Assembly: GCF_025836975.1 (NCBI RefSeq)
Contig: NZ_CP107548.1
Coordinates: 3,596,001-3,660,000, forward strand
DNA: 64,000 nucleotides
Direction: 5' to 3'
DNA from: Pollutimonas sp. M17
GTDB taxonomy: Bacteria > Pseudomonadota > Gammaproteobacteria > Burkholderiales > Burkholderiaceae_B
Positions 1 to 9,049 of the stretch are shown in pieces. A program made the position numbers and the translations under genes. Each line of letters begins with the position of its first letter. Position 1 is the stretch's first letter. Under the pieces are notes generated by a model. That model was not told the DNA's origin, ran no database searches, and worked only from the letters and a program-made list of their open reading frames with translations.

Positions 1-623
1 TCGATCGCCATCCTGGCCGGGCCGTCCACAGGGCCAAAGCGGTTCACGACGGCGACATCGGTAATCAGCATGCCGGCGGCGATCCACCCCAGCAAGCCCG
101 CGCCCAGGGTGACGATGATGGGGAAGCGATCAAGCAATTTGAGCAGCACGGTGCTGCCCCAGATGATGATGGGAACGCTGACCAGCAGGCCGAAGATGAT
201 GAGCACCACCTGATGATCGGCATGCGCGCTCTGCGCCGCGCCGGCAATGGCCACCACGTTGTCCAGGCTCATGACGAAATCGGCCAGGATAATGGTCTTG
301 ATGGCCGACATCAGCGAACTGCCGCCCTGGATGTCATCGGTTCCGTCCTCGCCGACCATGAGTTTCACGCCTATCCACAGCAGCAGCGCTCCGCCGACCA
401 GCTTGACGAAAGGAAGCGCCAGCAGGGTCAGCGCAAAGATGATCAGCACGACCCGAAGCGCGATCGCCCCGCCCGTGCCCCACAAGATGCCTTGCATGCG
501 GCGCTCCGCCGGCAGATTGCGACAGGCCAGTGCAATCACGACGGCGTTGTCCCCGCCCAGCAAAACATCTACCATGATGATCTGGAATACGGTTATCCAG
601 CTTAGGTTCTCCAAAAACTCCAT
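1..623 (-). CDS. TerC/YjbE-family integral membrane protein (3' end beyond window)
   Basis: About 207 codons are visible; the gene runs off the left edge, so the C-terminus is missing. The product begins MEFLENLSWITVFQ and reads as a chain of hydrophobic helices. It holds the TerC-family acidic motifs: GGDNAVVIAL in the first helix and DFVMSLDNVVAIAG in a later one, each with an Asp-Asn pair in the membrane. Family members act in the inner membrane; metal (Mn or Ca) export or loading of secreted metalloproteins has been proposed for some. The start at 623 was chosen because GGAG lies about 8 bases upstream. No yybP-ykoY riboswitch was recognised in the short leader. The substrate is unknown. 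Confidence 0.88.
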   Translation of the reverse strand, partial: MEFLENLSWITVFQIIMVDVLLGGDNAVVIALACRNLPAERRMQGILWGTGGAIALRVVLIIFALTLLALPFVKLVGGALLLWIGVKLMVGEDGTDDIQGGSSLMSAIKTIILADFVMSLDNVVAIAGAAQSAHADHQVVLIIFGLLVSVPIIIWGSTVLLKLLDRFPIIVTLGAGLLGWIAAGMLITDVAVVNRFGPVDGPARMAI

Positions 624-778
624 CACCCCGGCTCCATAGAAAAGAGGGCATGCGGGCGTGACAGAGCGTCCGCAAGCTTGATCGCATTACGATATATTTC
701 CAATCCTACATCCAGGCTTGCGGCAGAATCGGGAATACCCATGCCGCCGCCCTGGGAATTCCTGGAGCCGCACAACGA

Positions 779-1693
779 ATGAATCCGCTATTGCAAGGGC
801 TGTCCGCTTTTCCGATCACTCCCGCCAGTCCCGAGGGCGTCGTGGACACCCAGGCGCTGGGCATGCTGGTGACCCGCCTTCGCGAGGCTGACGTCGACTC
901 CATCTGTGTACTGGGCAGCACGGGCACGTATGCCTACCTCAGCCGCCCCGAAAGGCGCCGCGCCATCCAGGCGGCGGTGTCCCTTGCCGGCCCGGTTCCC
1001 GTCATGGCGGGCATCGGCGCCCTGCGCACCGACGACGTCCTGGCATTGGGCCGAGAGGCTCAGGAAGCCGGCGCCGCAGCGGTGCTGCTGGCCCCCGTTT
1101 CCTATACGCCCCTGTCGGACGACGAAGTGTTCGGGCTCTTCGAAACCGTAGCCGCAGAGCTGGACATTCCCATTTGCATCTACAACAATCCCGGCACCAC
1201 CCACTTTACATTCAGCCTCGACCTCATCGGCCGGCTCAGCGCCCTGCCAGGCATCATCGGCGTCAAGAATCCCGTGCCCGATCCCGCAAAGGTCGTCCAA
1301 CAGCACGCCGCCCTGAAGGCGCGGGTGCCGGCCGACTTTTCGCTGGGCTATAGCGGCGACTGGAACGCGTCGGAAGCCCTGCTTGCAGGAGGGCAGGCCT
1401 GGTACAGCGTGGCCGCCGGCCTTTTCCCGCGGCAATGCCTGGCCATCGTGCGCGCCGCGCAGGCCGGCCAGGCCGACCTGACGCGGTCGCTGAACGAGGC
1501 GATGGAGCCTTTGTGGGCGCTTTTCCGCCAGCTTTCCAGCCTGCGCGTCATGTATGCCGCCGCCCATTGCCTGGACTTGACCCGCTGCAATCCGCCGCTG
1601 CCCATCCTGCCCCTGTCCAGGCAAGACCGCGAGCGGGTGCGGGCCGTTGTGGAAACATTGGCCGACTTCAACCCATGCCCCATCAAGGCGTAA
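779..1693 (+). CDS. Dihydrodipicolinate synthase (DapA)/N-acetylneuraminate lyase family protein
   Basis: A 304-residue protein with the class I aldolase TIM-barrel features of the DapA family. GSTGTYAYLS is the substrate carboxylate loop. Tyr135 in YNNPGTT and Lys163 in GVKNP match the catalytic Tyr and the Schiff-base Lys. The family condenses or cleaves pyruvate with an aldehyde, or acts as a dehydratase. Which reaction applies here cannot be read from sequence. A biosynthetic DapA role is unlikely, given the divergent sequence and the amidase gene directly downstream, 25 bp away. The ATG at 779 has GGAG about 11 bases upstream. The two genes probably form a small catabolic operon. Confidence 0.87.
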   Translation: MNPLLQGLSAFPITPASPEGVVDTQALGMLVTRLREADVDSICVLGSTGTYAYLSRPERRRAIQAAVSLAGPVPVMAGIGALRTDDVLALGREAQEAGAAAVLLAPVSYTPLSDDEVFGLFETVAAELDIPICIYNNPGTTHFTFSLDLIGRLSALPGIIGVKNPVPDPAKVVQQHAALKARVPADFSLGYSGDWNASEALLAGGQAWYSVAAGLFPRQCLAIVRAAQAGQADLTRSLNEAMEPLWALFRQLSSLRVMYAAAHCLDLTRCNPPLPILPLSRQDRERVRAVVETLADFNPCPIKA

Positions 1694-1718
1694 TCCGCCG
1701 TTTCATCTAGCCCATACC

Positions 1719-3074
1719 ATGCTGCCCACCCTTACCGCATTGCAAGAATCGCTGGCCAGCGGCCAGCTCACCTCGCTGGACCTGACCCAGGCCGCCCTGG
1801 CGCGCATCGACGATGCCTCCGGCGAAGGCGCCCGCGCCTTCACCCGGGTCTATCATGATCAGGCGCGGGCCGCGGCCCAGGCCTCCGACATCCTGAGGGC
1901 CGCCGGCCTGGCACGCTCCCCCATCGAAGGGCTGCCGATTTCCATCAAGGATCTCTTCGACGTCGCCGGCGAAACAACGCTGGCCGGCTCCACGGTGTTG
2001 AAGGCGGCGCCGGCGGCCGCCGGCAGCGCCGTGGTGGTGCAGCGGCTGCTCGGTGCCGGCGCCGTCCTTGTCGGCAAGACCAACATGACCGAATTCGCGT
2101 TCTCGGGGCTGGGGCTCAACCCGCATTACGGCACCCCCGCCAGCCCCTGGGACCGCACCGCCGGACGGATTCCCGGCGGCTCCTCGTCGGGCGCCGGCGT
2201 CTCGGTGGCCGACGGCATGTCCGTCGCGGCCATAGGCACCGACACCGGCGGCTCGGTACGCATACCGTCCGCATTCTGCGGACTCGCCGGGTTCAAGCCC
2301 ACCGCCCGCCGCGTGCCCGGCCAGGGCGCTCTGCCGCTGTCCTTCAGCCTGGACTCCATCGGCCCGTTGGCCGCTTCGGTATCCTGTTGCGCAACACTGG
2401 ACGCCATACTCTCAGGCCAGCCGCTCCGGCCGGATCCGGCGCCCGACCCGGCCCGCCTGCGCTTCGCCGTCCCCGCCTCGCTTGTGCTGGATGGAGCCGA
2501 CGATCATGTATCGACCGTCTTTCAGCACACGCTGCGCGAGATCCGCCGCCTCGGCGCCCAGGTCGACACGGTCGACTTTCCCGAATTCCAGCAATTGGCC
2601 CATATCAACCGCCTTGGGGGCCTGGTATGCGCCGAGGCCTGGGCCTGGCACAAGGATCTGCTGCAAGACCATGCCGCGCAGTACGACCCGCGCGTCGCAT
2701 CGCGCATCGCGCGCGGAAAGGATATGTCGGCCGCCGACTATATCGAACTGACGCAGGCCCGGCCTGAATGGATCGCCGCGGTACAGGCGCGGTTGCGCCA
2801 TTACGACGCTTTGCTGATGCCCACCGTTCCCGTCATTGCGCCGACCATTCAATCTTTGCAGGCCTCGGACGAGGCCTACTTCAAGGCCAATGCGCTGATC
2901 TTGCGCAATCCGACCCTGATCAACTTCCTGGATGGCTGCGCACTGTCCATCCCCTGCCATCCGGACGGCGCCGCGCCCGTCGGCCTGATGATCGCCGGGC
3001 CCGCCATGCGCGATGCCCATATACTGCGCGTGGGCAGGGCGCTCGAATCCGCCCTGGGGCCGTCGCGGGCCTGA
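1719..3074 (+). CDS. Amidase (amidase-signature family)
   Basis: A 451-residue amidase-signature hydrolase. The Ser-cisSer-Lys triad is visible: Lys77 in SIKDLFD, Ser155 in GGSSSGAG and Ser179 in DTGGSVRIP. Such enzymes cleave amide bonds of small molecules; GatA-like, allophanate-hydrolase-like and acylamidase members cannot be told apart here. No GatB or GatC is present, so a tRNA-amidotransferase role is unlikely. The reading frame is open further upstream, overlapping the preceding gene. The ATG at 1719 gives the conventional N-terminus MLPTLTALQES. It follows the DapA-family gene and is probably co-transcribed with it. Confidence 0.88.
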   Translation: MLPTLTALQESLASGQLTSLDLTQAALARIDDASGEGARAFTRVYHDQARAAAQASDILRAAGLARSPIEGLPISIKDLFDVAGETTLAGSTVLKAAPAAAGSAVVVQRLLGAGAVLVGKTNMTEFAFSGLGLNPHYGTPASPWDRTAGRIPGGSSSGAGVSVADGMSVAAIGTDTGGSVRIPSAFCGLAGFKPTARRVPGQGALPLSFSLDSIGPLAASVSCCATLDAILSGQPLRPDPAPDPARLRFAVPASLVLDGADDHVSTVFQHTLREIRRLGAQVDTVDFPEFQQLAHINRLGGLVCAEAWAWHKDLLQDHAAQYDPRVASRIARGKDMSAADYIELTQARPEWIAAVQARLRHYDALLMPTVPVIAPTIQSLQASDEAYFKANALILRNPTLINFLDGCALSIPCHPDGAAPVGLMIAGPAMRDAHILRVGRALESALGPSRA

Positions 3075-3171
3075 GCGCATTTACAAAATACCCATGGCTC
3101 CGGGCGGCGTCGGGCGGACCCAGCCGTTAAAATAGCGGGCTTATCGAAAAATCTCGCCTGAAAGGAAAAAC

Positions 3172-3585
3172 GTGAGAAAAGTTGTACGCGGCAAACTACA
3201 CGGCATACGGGTCACCGGCGCCGACCTGGACTATCACGGTTCCATTACCCTGGATCCCGACCACTGCGAAGCCGCCGGCATACTCCCCATGGAGTTCGTG
3301 GACATCTGGAACAAGAACTCCGGCGCGCGCATCAGCACTTATGTCATCTATGGCGAGCGCGGCTCGCGCTGCTGCATCCTTAACGGCGCGGCGGCCCGCA
3401 CCTGCCAGCGCGGCGACGAAATCATCATCTGCAACTCGGTGTACGTGACCGAGCGCGAAATCGAAGAGATCAAACCGGCCATTCTTACCTTCAATCCCGA
3501 CAACTCCATCAACGAACGCCTGGGCTACAGCGTGGCGCGCGACGAGCAAGACCGCCTGACGTTCGAAATCGTCAAGTTCGACTGA
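3172..3585 (+). CDS. panD: Aspartate 1-decarboxylase (pyruvoyl enzyme)
   Basis: A 137-residue PanD homologue that decarboxylates L-aspartate to beta-alanine for pantothenate and CoA synthesis. It self-cleaves at Gly23-Ser24 in DYHGSITLD, leaving an N-terminal pyruvoyl group on the new Ser24. Also conserved are RGKLHG near the N-terminus (Lys8), DIWN, the STY motif that aids processing, ERGSR and NGAAA. The start is GTG at 3172 with AAAGGA upstream. It is somewhat longer and more divergent than E. coli PanD (126 residues). No panB or panC lies nearby, so it appears to be transcribed alone. Confidence 0.93.
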   Translation: MRKVVRGKLHGIRVTGADLDYHGSITLDPDHCEAAGILPMEFVDIWNKNSGARISTYVIYGERGSRCCILNGAAARTCQRGDEIIICNSVYVTEREIEEIKPAILTFNPDNSINERLGYSVARDEQDRLTFEIVKFD

Positions 3586-3645
3586 GCCGCCGTCCAGCCA
3601 TCGAAGCGCCGTGGCGCGGCCTACCGCCCACGCATAGGCCGCGCA

Positions 3646-3688
3646 TAAAAAAACGCCTTGCCGGCATTGTCACTGCCGGCAAGGCGTT
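3646..3688 (-). terminator. Intrinsic terminator of the Bug gene
   Basis: A perfect 15-bp stem (arms 3652-3666 and 3674-3688, 7-base loop) is followed on the minus strand by a run of T (complement of the A run at 3647-3653). It lies just past the end of the minus-strand Bug gene. It also follows panD from the other side but lacks a good T run in that direction. Confidence 0.85.
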
Positions 3689-3703
3689 CTGGTTTACGAG
3701 GCA

Positions 3704-4702
3704 TCAATCCAGCGAGATCTTCGCCTTGGTGGCCACGCCCTTCCATTTGGTGATTTCCTCCTGGACGAAGCTGCGCAGCTCGTCAGGGCTTGAACCTATG
3801 GTATCGGCGCCCAGATCGGCAAGGCGCTGCTGCACCGCCGGGTCTTGCAGCACCTTGGCAAATGCGGCGGACAGGCGATCCAGAATGTCCTGGGGCGTGC
3901 CGGCCGGTGCGAAGATCGCATTCCATTCGTACGATGCATAGCCGGCCAGGCCTTCCTCGGCGATGGTCGGAACCTCGGGCAGCAGCTTGGTCCGCTCCGT
4001 GCCGCCCACCGCGATGGCGCGCAGCTTGCCGCTCTTGATGTGCGTCCACGAAGAGCCCAGGCTGGCGAACATCATGGGAACCTGATTGCCCATGACGTCG
4101 ATCATGGCCGGGCCGCCGCCTTTATAAGGCACATGGATCAGCTTGGTGCCGGCCAGCACGTTGAACAGTTCGCCGGCCAGATGCTGAGCCGAGCCGGGGC
4201 CCGACGATGCGTAGTAAAGCGTATGTTCGCTGGCCTTGTCTTCGGCCTTGACGTCCGCCACCGTCTTGATCGACGAAGAGGGATTCACGACCAGGACGTT
4301 GGGAACCTTGATCAGCAAGGACACCGGCGAAAAATCCTTCAAGGTGTCGAAGGTCATTTTTTCGCGCAATGCGGGGTTCTGCGCATGATTGGAGGCATCC
4401 ATCAAGATCGTGTAGCCGTCCGGCTTGGCGCGCGACACGTAAGCGCCGCCCAGCATGCCGCCGGCTCCGCCCTTGTTGTCCACGATCACGGTCTGGCCCA
4501 GTTCCTTTTCCAGTTCGGGCGCCATCAAACGCGCCACCAGGTCGACGGTTCCACCGGGAGGATAGCTGACCACCATGGTGATGGGCCTTTCGGGATAGGC
4601 CGCACTTGCGGCTGCGGCGCTTCCCAAAGCCAGCGCGCCCAGTGCGAGCTTGGCTGTCAGGGTGGCTTTCTTGAATGAGTGCTTGGTATTGAACATGGTC
4701 AT
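3704..4702 (-). CDS. Bug-family tripartite tricarboxylate transporter (TTT) substrate-binding protein
   Basis: A 332-residue periplasmic binding protein. The N-terminus MTMFNTKHSFKK is followed by a hydrophobic stretch ending SAAAASAA, a likely Sec signal peptide cut before YPERPI. The hallmarks are YPERPITMVVSYPPGGTVD, the IVDNKGGAGGMLG loop and the KPDGYT motif. Bug proteins bind carboxylates or small amides for TctAB-type permeases, but no tctA or tctB is in the window. The ATG at 4702 lies one base past the upstream amidohydrolase stop, so the two are translationally coupled. The ligand is probably the substrate of that hydrolase, or a related compound (inference). Confidence 0.92.
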   Translation of the reverse strand: MTMFNTKHSFKKATLTAKLALGALALGSAAAASAAYPERPITMVVSYPPGGTVDLVARLMAPELEKELGQTVIVDNKGGAGGMLGGAYVSRAKPDGYTILMDASNHAQNPALREKMTFDTLKDFSPVSLLIKVPNVLVVNPSSSIKTVADVKAEDKASEHTLYYASSGPGSAQHLAGELFNVLAGTKLIHVPYKGGGPAMIDVMGNQVPMMFASLGSSWTHIKSGKLRAIAVGGTERTKLLPEVPTIAEEGLAGYASYEWNAIFAPAGTPQDILDRLSAAFAKVLQDPAVQQRLADLGADTIGSSPDELRSFVQEEITKWKGVATKAKISLD

Positions 4703-4703
4703 T

Positions 4704-5528
4704 TCAGAATCTAAAAAACGATTTAGGGGTATGCAACAAGATTTCAGCCAGGTCTTCCCGGCTTGCCACGGCATCGCTCAGCCAATGCAGCGACTTGCGC
4801 ATCGAATTAAAGGACTCGTGCTCCGTATGGGGCCAATCGCTGCCCCACATCAAGCGCCGGGTCCCGAAACAATCGATCAGGCGCTGCACGATGGCCGCGC
4901 ATCCTTCGATCGAGTCCTGGGGCCAGATCCGGTATGCCGCCGACAACTTGACCCATACGCGGCCGGAGGCCGCCAGGCCGCATAAATACGCCAACTGATC
5001 CGGTTTGACGCCTTGCTTGAAATCGGGACGGCCCAGGTGGTCGACCACGATCTTGTCCGCCCGTTGCAGCAGGCCCGGCATGACCTGCGGCAAGTGCTGA
5101 TAGGGGCAATGCACTTCCACGTGCCAGCTCAGGACATTCAGGTTCTTGAAAAAAACCTGCCAAGCCGCCTGCGTGAAGTCCGGCAAGGGGCGGCCAAACA
5201 GATTCAGCCTGGCCCCCACGATGCCGCAACCGTCCATGGCGCGAAGCGCCTCGAAGTCCGTGCCGGGGTCCACAACGGCCACGCCGCGGCAGCGACCGGC
5301 CGCCTGCCCCAAGGCATCAAGCAGGTAGGTGTTGTCGGTGCCCAGGAAGCTGGGTTGAACCAGCACTCCGTATGCCAGGCCCTGTTCGTCCAGCTGTGCC
5401 AGGTAGAGCTCGAGCGGCGCCGCGTACCCGGGGGTGTAGCGCCGCTGGGCCGCCACCGGCAGGCCCGGCACAAAGACATGCGCGTGGCTGTCTACCCCGC
5501 CCTGGAACGTGTCTTGATCAGTAAACAT
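4704..5528 (-). CDS. Amidohydrolase (amidohydrolase-2 / PDC lactonase-like family)
   Basis: A 274-residue TIM-barrel metal-dependent hydrolase of the LigI-like amidohydrolase-2 group. Visible landmarks are the N-terminal DSHAHVF (metal-binding HxH), HVEVHCPYQHLP, VVDHLGRPD and the C-terminal GSDWPHTEH, in which the Asp would be the catalytic base. Relatives open lactones of dicarboxylic acids such as 2-pyrone-4,6-dicarboxylate or hydrolyse related compounds; the exact substrate is not readable. It is followed immediately by the Bug gene, and a LysR gene is divergent, suggesting a substrate-induced uptake-and-hydrolysis unit. Confidence 0.87.
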   Translation of the reverse strand: MFTDQDTFQGGVDSHAHVFVPGLPVAAQRRYTPGYAAPLELYLAQLDEQGLAYGVLVQPSFLGTDNTYLLDALGQAAGRCRGVAVVDPGTDFEALRAMDGCGIVGARLNLFGRPLPDFTQAAWQVFFKNLNVLSWHVEVHCPYQHLPQVMPGLLQRADKIVVDHLGRPDFKQGVKPDQLAYLCGLAASGRVWVKLSAAYRIWPQDSIEGCAAIVQRLIDCFGTRRLMWGSDWPHTEHESFNSMRKSLHWLSDAVASREDLAEILLHTPKSFFRF

Positions 5529-5571
5529 TCAACACATTCTAGCGATCGGATTCATATTGATCTATTATGGA

Positions 5572-5593
5572 AACAATATTTATGCATATTGTT
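5572..5593. promoter_or_regulatory. Inverted repeat, candidate LysR operator
   Basis: Eight-base arms AACAATAT and ATATTGTT are separated by 6 bases in the divergent amidohydrolase/LysR region. The repeat ends 6 bases before the LysR start codon. It is AT-rich, and its position suits autorepression. Binding by this LysR protein is inferred only. Confidence 0.5.
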
Positions 5594-5598
5594 CAAGT

Positions 5599-6471
5599 AT
5601 GGAAATCAGTCAGCTCAAGAATTTCCTGGCGGTGCTGGAACATGGCGCCATCAGCCAGGCCGCCCAGCAGCTGGGAGTGGCCCAGCCGGCGCTCAGTCAG
5701 TCCATAGCCCGCATGGAAAAAAGCCTGGGCGTGAAGCTCTTCGAGCGTTCGCGCAGCGGCGCCCTGCCGACGGCGGCGGCGCTGGCCATTGCCGATGATG
5801 TCAAAAGCGGCCTGTTCCGCCTCGATGAAGCCACGCGCAAGGCCAGGGCCACCCGCAAAGGCCTGGCCGGCTCGCTGGCTATCGGACTGGTATCGTCCGC
5901 CCTGTTCGACGTGCTTCCCAAGGCCTTGCATAATGTGCGGCGCCATGCCCCCGACCTGGAAATCACCCTGAAGGAAATGGGCAATGACGAACTGGCCTCC
6001 GCCCTTGAACTGGGCATGGTGGATATCGGCCTGATGCACGCGCCGGTAAAAGTGGCCGGCCACATGTACGAGAAAATCCTGCGCCGCGACAGGCTGGTTG
6101 CCGCTGTGCCCACCACGCTGGCCCGCTATATGCCGTCGGAAATCGACCTGGCGCGGATCGCGGAAATCGGCCTGGTCATGTATCCGCAAGACCAGTTGCC
6201 CGTGTTCTACGCGGGCATCACCGATGGCATCCGCAAGGCCGGCCATAAGGTGAAGATCAACATGCATGCCAACCGGACCCTCACCGTCATGGCCTGCGTG
6301 GCGGGCGGCATGGGCATAGGCTTGCTGCCCAGCTGGATACGCACGCTGGATTTCCCCGGTGTCACCTTCCTGGAAATTTCGGACTCCCACCACCTGCCCG
6401 ACTTCGATCTGGTCGCCATATGCTCGGCCAAATCCGTTGCCGCCATGGATCTGCTGTTCGCCGACGTATAG
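5599..6471 (+). CDS. LysR-family transcriptional regulator
   Basis: A 290-residue LysR-type regulator. The N-terminal winged helix-turn-helix (MEISQLKNFLAVLEHG through QAAQQLGVAQPALSQSI) covers about residues 1-60. The effector-binding domain follows from about residue 90 (GSLAIGLVSS onward). It is divergent from the amidohydrolase-Bug pair, which it most likely controls. The reading frame is open a further 14 codons upstream, but the ATG at 5599 gives the family-standard N-terminus. A perfect 8-base inverted repeat sits just before this start. Confidence 0.92.
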   Translation: MEISQLKNFLAVLEHGAISQAAQQLGVAQPALSQSIARMEKSLGVKLFERSRSGALPTAAALAIADDVKSGLFRLDEATRKARATRKGLAGSLAIGLVSSALFDVLPKALHNVRRHAPDLEITLKEMGNDELASALELGMVDIGLMHAPVKVAGHMYEKILRRDRLVAAVPTTLARYMPSEIDLARIAEIGLVMYPQDQLPVFYAGITDGIRKAGHKVKINMHANRTLTVMACVAGGMGIGLLPSWIRTLDFPGVTFLEISDSHHLPDFDLVAICSAKSVAAMDLLFADV

Positions 6472-6501
6472 CCCGCATGGCGGCGGCGCGGATCCCGGCA
6501 T

Positions 6502-6984
6502 TCAAACCGGCCAGGACAACGCGACGGGTTTGGCCACCATAAGATAGAAAATCCCCAGGAAGGCAAAAAAGGCCGGCACGCCCAGAGCCACCCACGCATA
6601 GAAGTGCCGCCAATAGACGGGAGGCAGCGGCGACCCCGCCTGCATGGCCGCCTTCGAAAACGTCCGCAAGCGCATTTGTATCCACACCACCGGCAACCAG
6701 CACGCAACGGCCAGTACATACAGGCCGACCGACCATTGCAGCCATGGCGCCGTCCACGGGAAACCCGCCTTGCTCACCAGCCAATACCCCGTCAGGGGCT
6801 GGATGACAACCGTGGTGGCGGTGAACAGCCAATCGGCCGCCACGACATAGGCGGCCACGGCGGACACCACACGGGCATCGCGCGACAGAGTGGCCAGCAG
6901 CAGGTAGAAGGCGCTGCCTATTCCCGTGCCGAACAGCAGCGTGGATGCCACGATGTGCAGGTATTTGAGCGTAAGGTAGTCCAT
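6502..6984 (-). CDS. DUF2269-family membrane protein
   Basis: A 160-residue integral membrane protein with about four hydrophobic helices: ILHIVASTLLFGTGIG-like at the N-terminus, then segments near residues 40-65, 80-100 and 130-155. It matches the DUF2269 family, whose function is not established. The start codon overlaps the stop of the upstream SDR-DoxX gene (ATGA), so the two are translationally coupled. The pairing suggests a joint, possibly envelope or redox, role; this is inference. Confidence 0.82.
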   Translation of the reverse strand: MDYLTLKYLHIVASTLLFGTGIGSAFYLLLATLSRDARVVSAVAAYVVAADWLFTATTVVIQPLTGYWLVSKAGFPWTAPWLQWSVGLYVLAVACWLPVVWIQMRLRTFSKAAMQAGSPLPPVYWRHFYAWVALGVPAFFAFLGIFYLMVAKPVALSWPV

Positions 6985-8258
6985 CAGCGTCTATCCAGTT
7001 CGCGCAGTATCCACAAGCCCGCCAGAAAGGGCAGATTCTTCAGCACCGGCCCATAGGGGTGCGCCCAGAACTCCGGCAGCTTCCAGGTGATGATCAGCGT
7101 GTAGGCCAGTACCAGCCCCGCCTGCATGTGCCACAGCCAGCGTGGGCGATACGGCCATAAGGTCATCGCCCCCAGTGCGATATCCAGCAGCGCGGCCCCA
7201 TACAGGAATACCGGCTGGAGCCATTCGGGCGTACCCGTACGCGCCAGAAGCCGATAGCTGTCCTCCACCGGATAGACGCCCAGGGAAACAATGCCGGTCA
7301 CCAGCCACACCAAGCCTATGCAGACCCTCAGCACGGGCAGCAGCCAGCGCATCGTTGCATGGCTGCGCACGGCCTCTGCGTACGACGCAGGTATGAACCG
7401 TTCCGCGGCTTCAGGCTTCCTGCCAAGCAAAGAAGATATCCCCACCGCGGGCGCGGTGTTCCCCCTTTCCAGCATATCCAGCGCGTCCTCATCCGGCCAG
7501 GCTCCGGGCAACCGTTTGCCAAGCCGCGCTGCCCGATGCAGCCACGGCATGGGAACGGGCAGATAAGAAACCGGCCCCCGCACATCCATCGCTGCGCGCA
7601 AGCTGGCAAGAAACTGCCGCAATGTCAGTGCCACGGGCCCCACCATGGCGATCCGCCCGCAGGCTTTTCCGGATCGGACAAGCGCCTCCACGGCCGATAC
7701 CAGGTCATCGATATGGACCGGCTGCACAGCCTGATTGCCGCTGCCGGGCACAACGATGACCGGCAGGCTGGCCATCGTCTCGAATAAAGCCGCGCTGGCG
7801 CCGCCGGGCCCGTATACCAGCGAAGGCTGGACGATGCTGGCCCGGACGCCGGGCAGGGCCATGAGGAAATCGTCCGCCGCCTTCTTGCTTCTATGGAAAC
7901 CGGACCGCGCCCCGTCGTCCGCGCCCAGGGCGGAAATCTGCACCACATGCGCCACGCCGGCCTGCGCCGCCGCCAGGAACAGCGCACAAGGCGCGGCGCG
8001 GTGTATGGCGTCGAATGTCTGAGTGGATGATTCTTTGAATATGCCCACCGCGTTGATCACCACATCCATGCCGGCCACCGCCGCGGACCAGTCCTGCGGA
8101 TGCGTCGCCGTTGCGAAATCCTTTTCCAGGCATGTTCCGGGCACGGAATGTGCTTCGCAATGGCGCACAACGCAAGTCAAATCATGTCCCGCTTCGGCCA
8201 GCCTGGCCGCCAGATGCCGGCCTATGAAACCGGAGGATCCCGTGATCAGTATTCTCAT
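6984..8258 (-). CDS. SDR-type NAD(P)-binding protein with C-terminal DoxX-like membrane domain
   Basis: A 424-residue fusion. Residues 1 to about 290 form an atypical/extended SDR Rossmann domain starting MRILITGSSGFIGRHLA (a TGxxGFIG nucleotide motif), similar to NDUFA9-like epimerases. From about residue 300 four hydrophobic helices follow (LRVCIGLVWLVTGIVSLG, LYGAALLDIALGAMTLWP, LVLAYTLIITW and a last one near LKNLPFLAGLW), matching a DoxX-like domain. The ATG at 8258 was preferred over a GTG two codons earlier because of the purine-rich GGGGTGGCG just upstream. It overlaps the DUF2269 gene by ATGA. The enzymatic substrate is unknown. Confidence 0.85.
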   Translation of the reverse strand: MRILITGSSGFIGRHLAARLAEAGHDLTCVVRHCEAHSVPGTCLEKDFATATHPQDWSAAVAGMDVVINAVGIFKESSTQTFDAIHRAAPCALFLAAAQAGVAHVVQISALGADDGARSGFHRSKKAADDFLMALPGVRASIVQPSLVYGPGGASAALFETMASLPVIVVPGSGNQAVQPVHIDDLVSAVEALVRSGKACGRIAMVGPVALTLRQFLASLRAAMDVRGPVSYLPVPMPWLHRAARLGKRLPGAWPDEDALDMLERGNTAPAVGISSLLGRKPEAAERFIPASYAEAVRSHATMRWLLPVLRVCIGLVWLVTGIVSLGVYPVEDSYRLLARTGTPEWLQPVFLYGAALLDIALGAMTLWPYRPRWLWHMQAGLVLAYTLIITWKLPEFWAHPYGPVLKNLPFLAGLWILRELDRR

Positions 8259-8344
8259 CGCCACCCCGCCCTATCAAGAACCGCCATGCACCGCCGCCAA
8301 GCTCTCTTCCTAGGCCTTGCGTTCAGCAAGAAGGGTGCCGAAAA

Positions 8345-8812
8345 ATGAAGACTCCGATTCAGATACTGAGAAGGGCGGTAATTTCGGGCAGTTGCGCCAG
8401 CCTCGCGTCGACCGCGGCACTGGTTCACGGAGGGATACGCGATTGCCGCAGCGCCATCGCTCCGGTCAATGCTGTCAGCCATTGGCTTTGGGATGACCGG
8501 GCCCTGTACCAGCATCGACCGTCGCTCAGATACAGCGTGCTGGGGTATGCAATCCACCATGCCGCATCCATTTTCTGGGCGATTGCCTATGAAGGCCTGT
8601 CGTTGCGGTCCACCCGGCTCTCGCCCAGGCAGGCCGCCGCCGCGCATGCGGCCTCGGTGGCCGCCCTGGCCTGTGTCGTCGATATGCAATGCACGCCGCG
8701 AAGATTCACTCCGGGCTTCGAGCACAGGCTGAGCAAGAAGTCGTTGGCGGGCGTATACGCCGTCTTCGGCCTTGGCCTGGCCCTGCATACCCTTCTCTCA
8801 AGCCGAAAGTGA
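8345..8812 (+). CDS. Hypothetical membrane protein
   Basis: A 155-residue protein that I do not recognise. The N-terminus MKTPIQILRRAVISG leads into a hydrophobic stretch (ISGSCASLASTAALV). Further weak hydrophobic segments lie near YAIHHAASIFWAIAY and AAHAASVAALACVVD, and a clear C-terminal helix is AGVYAVFGLGLALHTLL. This suggests a four-helix inner-membrane protein. It is divergent from the SDR-DoxX gene. Codon use resembles the neighbours, and the frame is uninterrupted, so it is probably a real gene. No function is assigned. Confidence 0.65.
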   Translation: MKTPIQILRRAVISGSCASLASTAALVHGGIRDCRSAIAPVNAVSHWLWDDRALYQHRPSLRYSVLGYAIHHAASIFWAIAYEGLSLRSTRLSPRQAAAAHAASVAALACVVDMQCTPRRFTPGFEHRLSKKSLAGVYAVFGLGLALHTLLSSRK

Positions 8813-9049
8813 GAATACCCCCCCAACGCGCCGTACATGCCTGGAGCCGCGATCGCCCGGCGTCGGCCTGCTCCGGAAGTCCCCGCCCATCCTGCCAGCC
8901 CCATACAAACGCCAATTGACGCAGCAGGCCTTGCGGGTTAAACCCTGTTGAAAGTTCACTCCAGCTTGCACCGGATTGCCCGTATAACTCATATAAGAAT
9001 ATGTTGCGCGGCACAGCGCGGCATCAACAGCAGCGTTCCAGGAGACACT

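Noticed and set aside
624-778. Possible yybP-ykoY (manganese) riboswitch upstream of the TerC gene
   Set aside because: The leader is short, and I could not find the conserved paired elements of that class.
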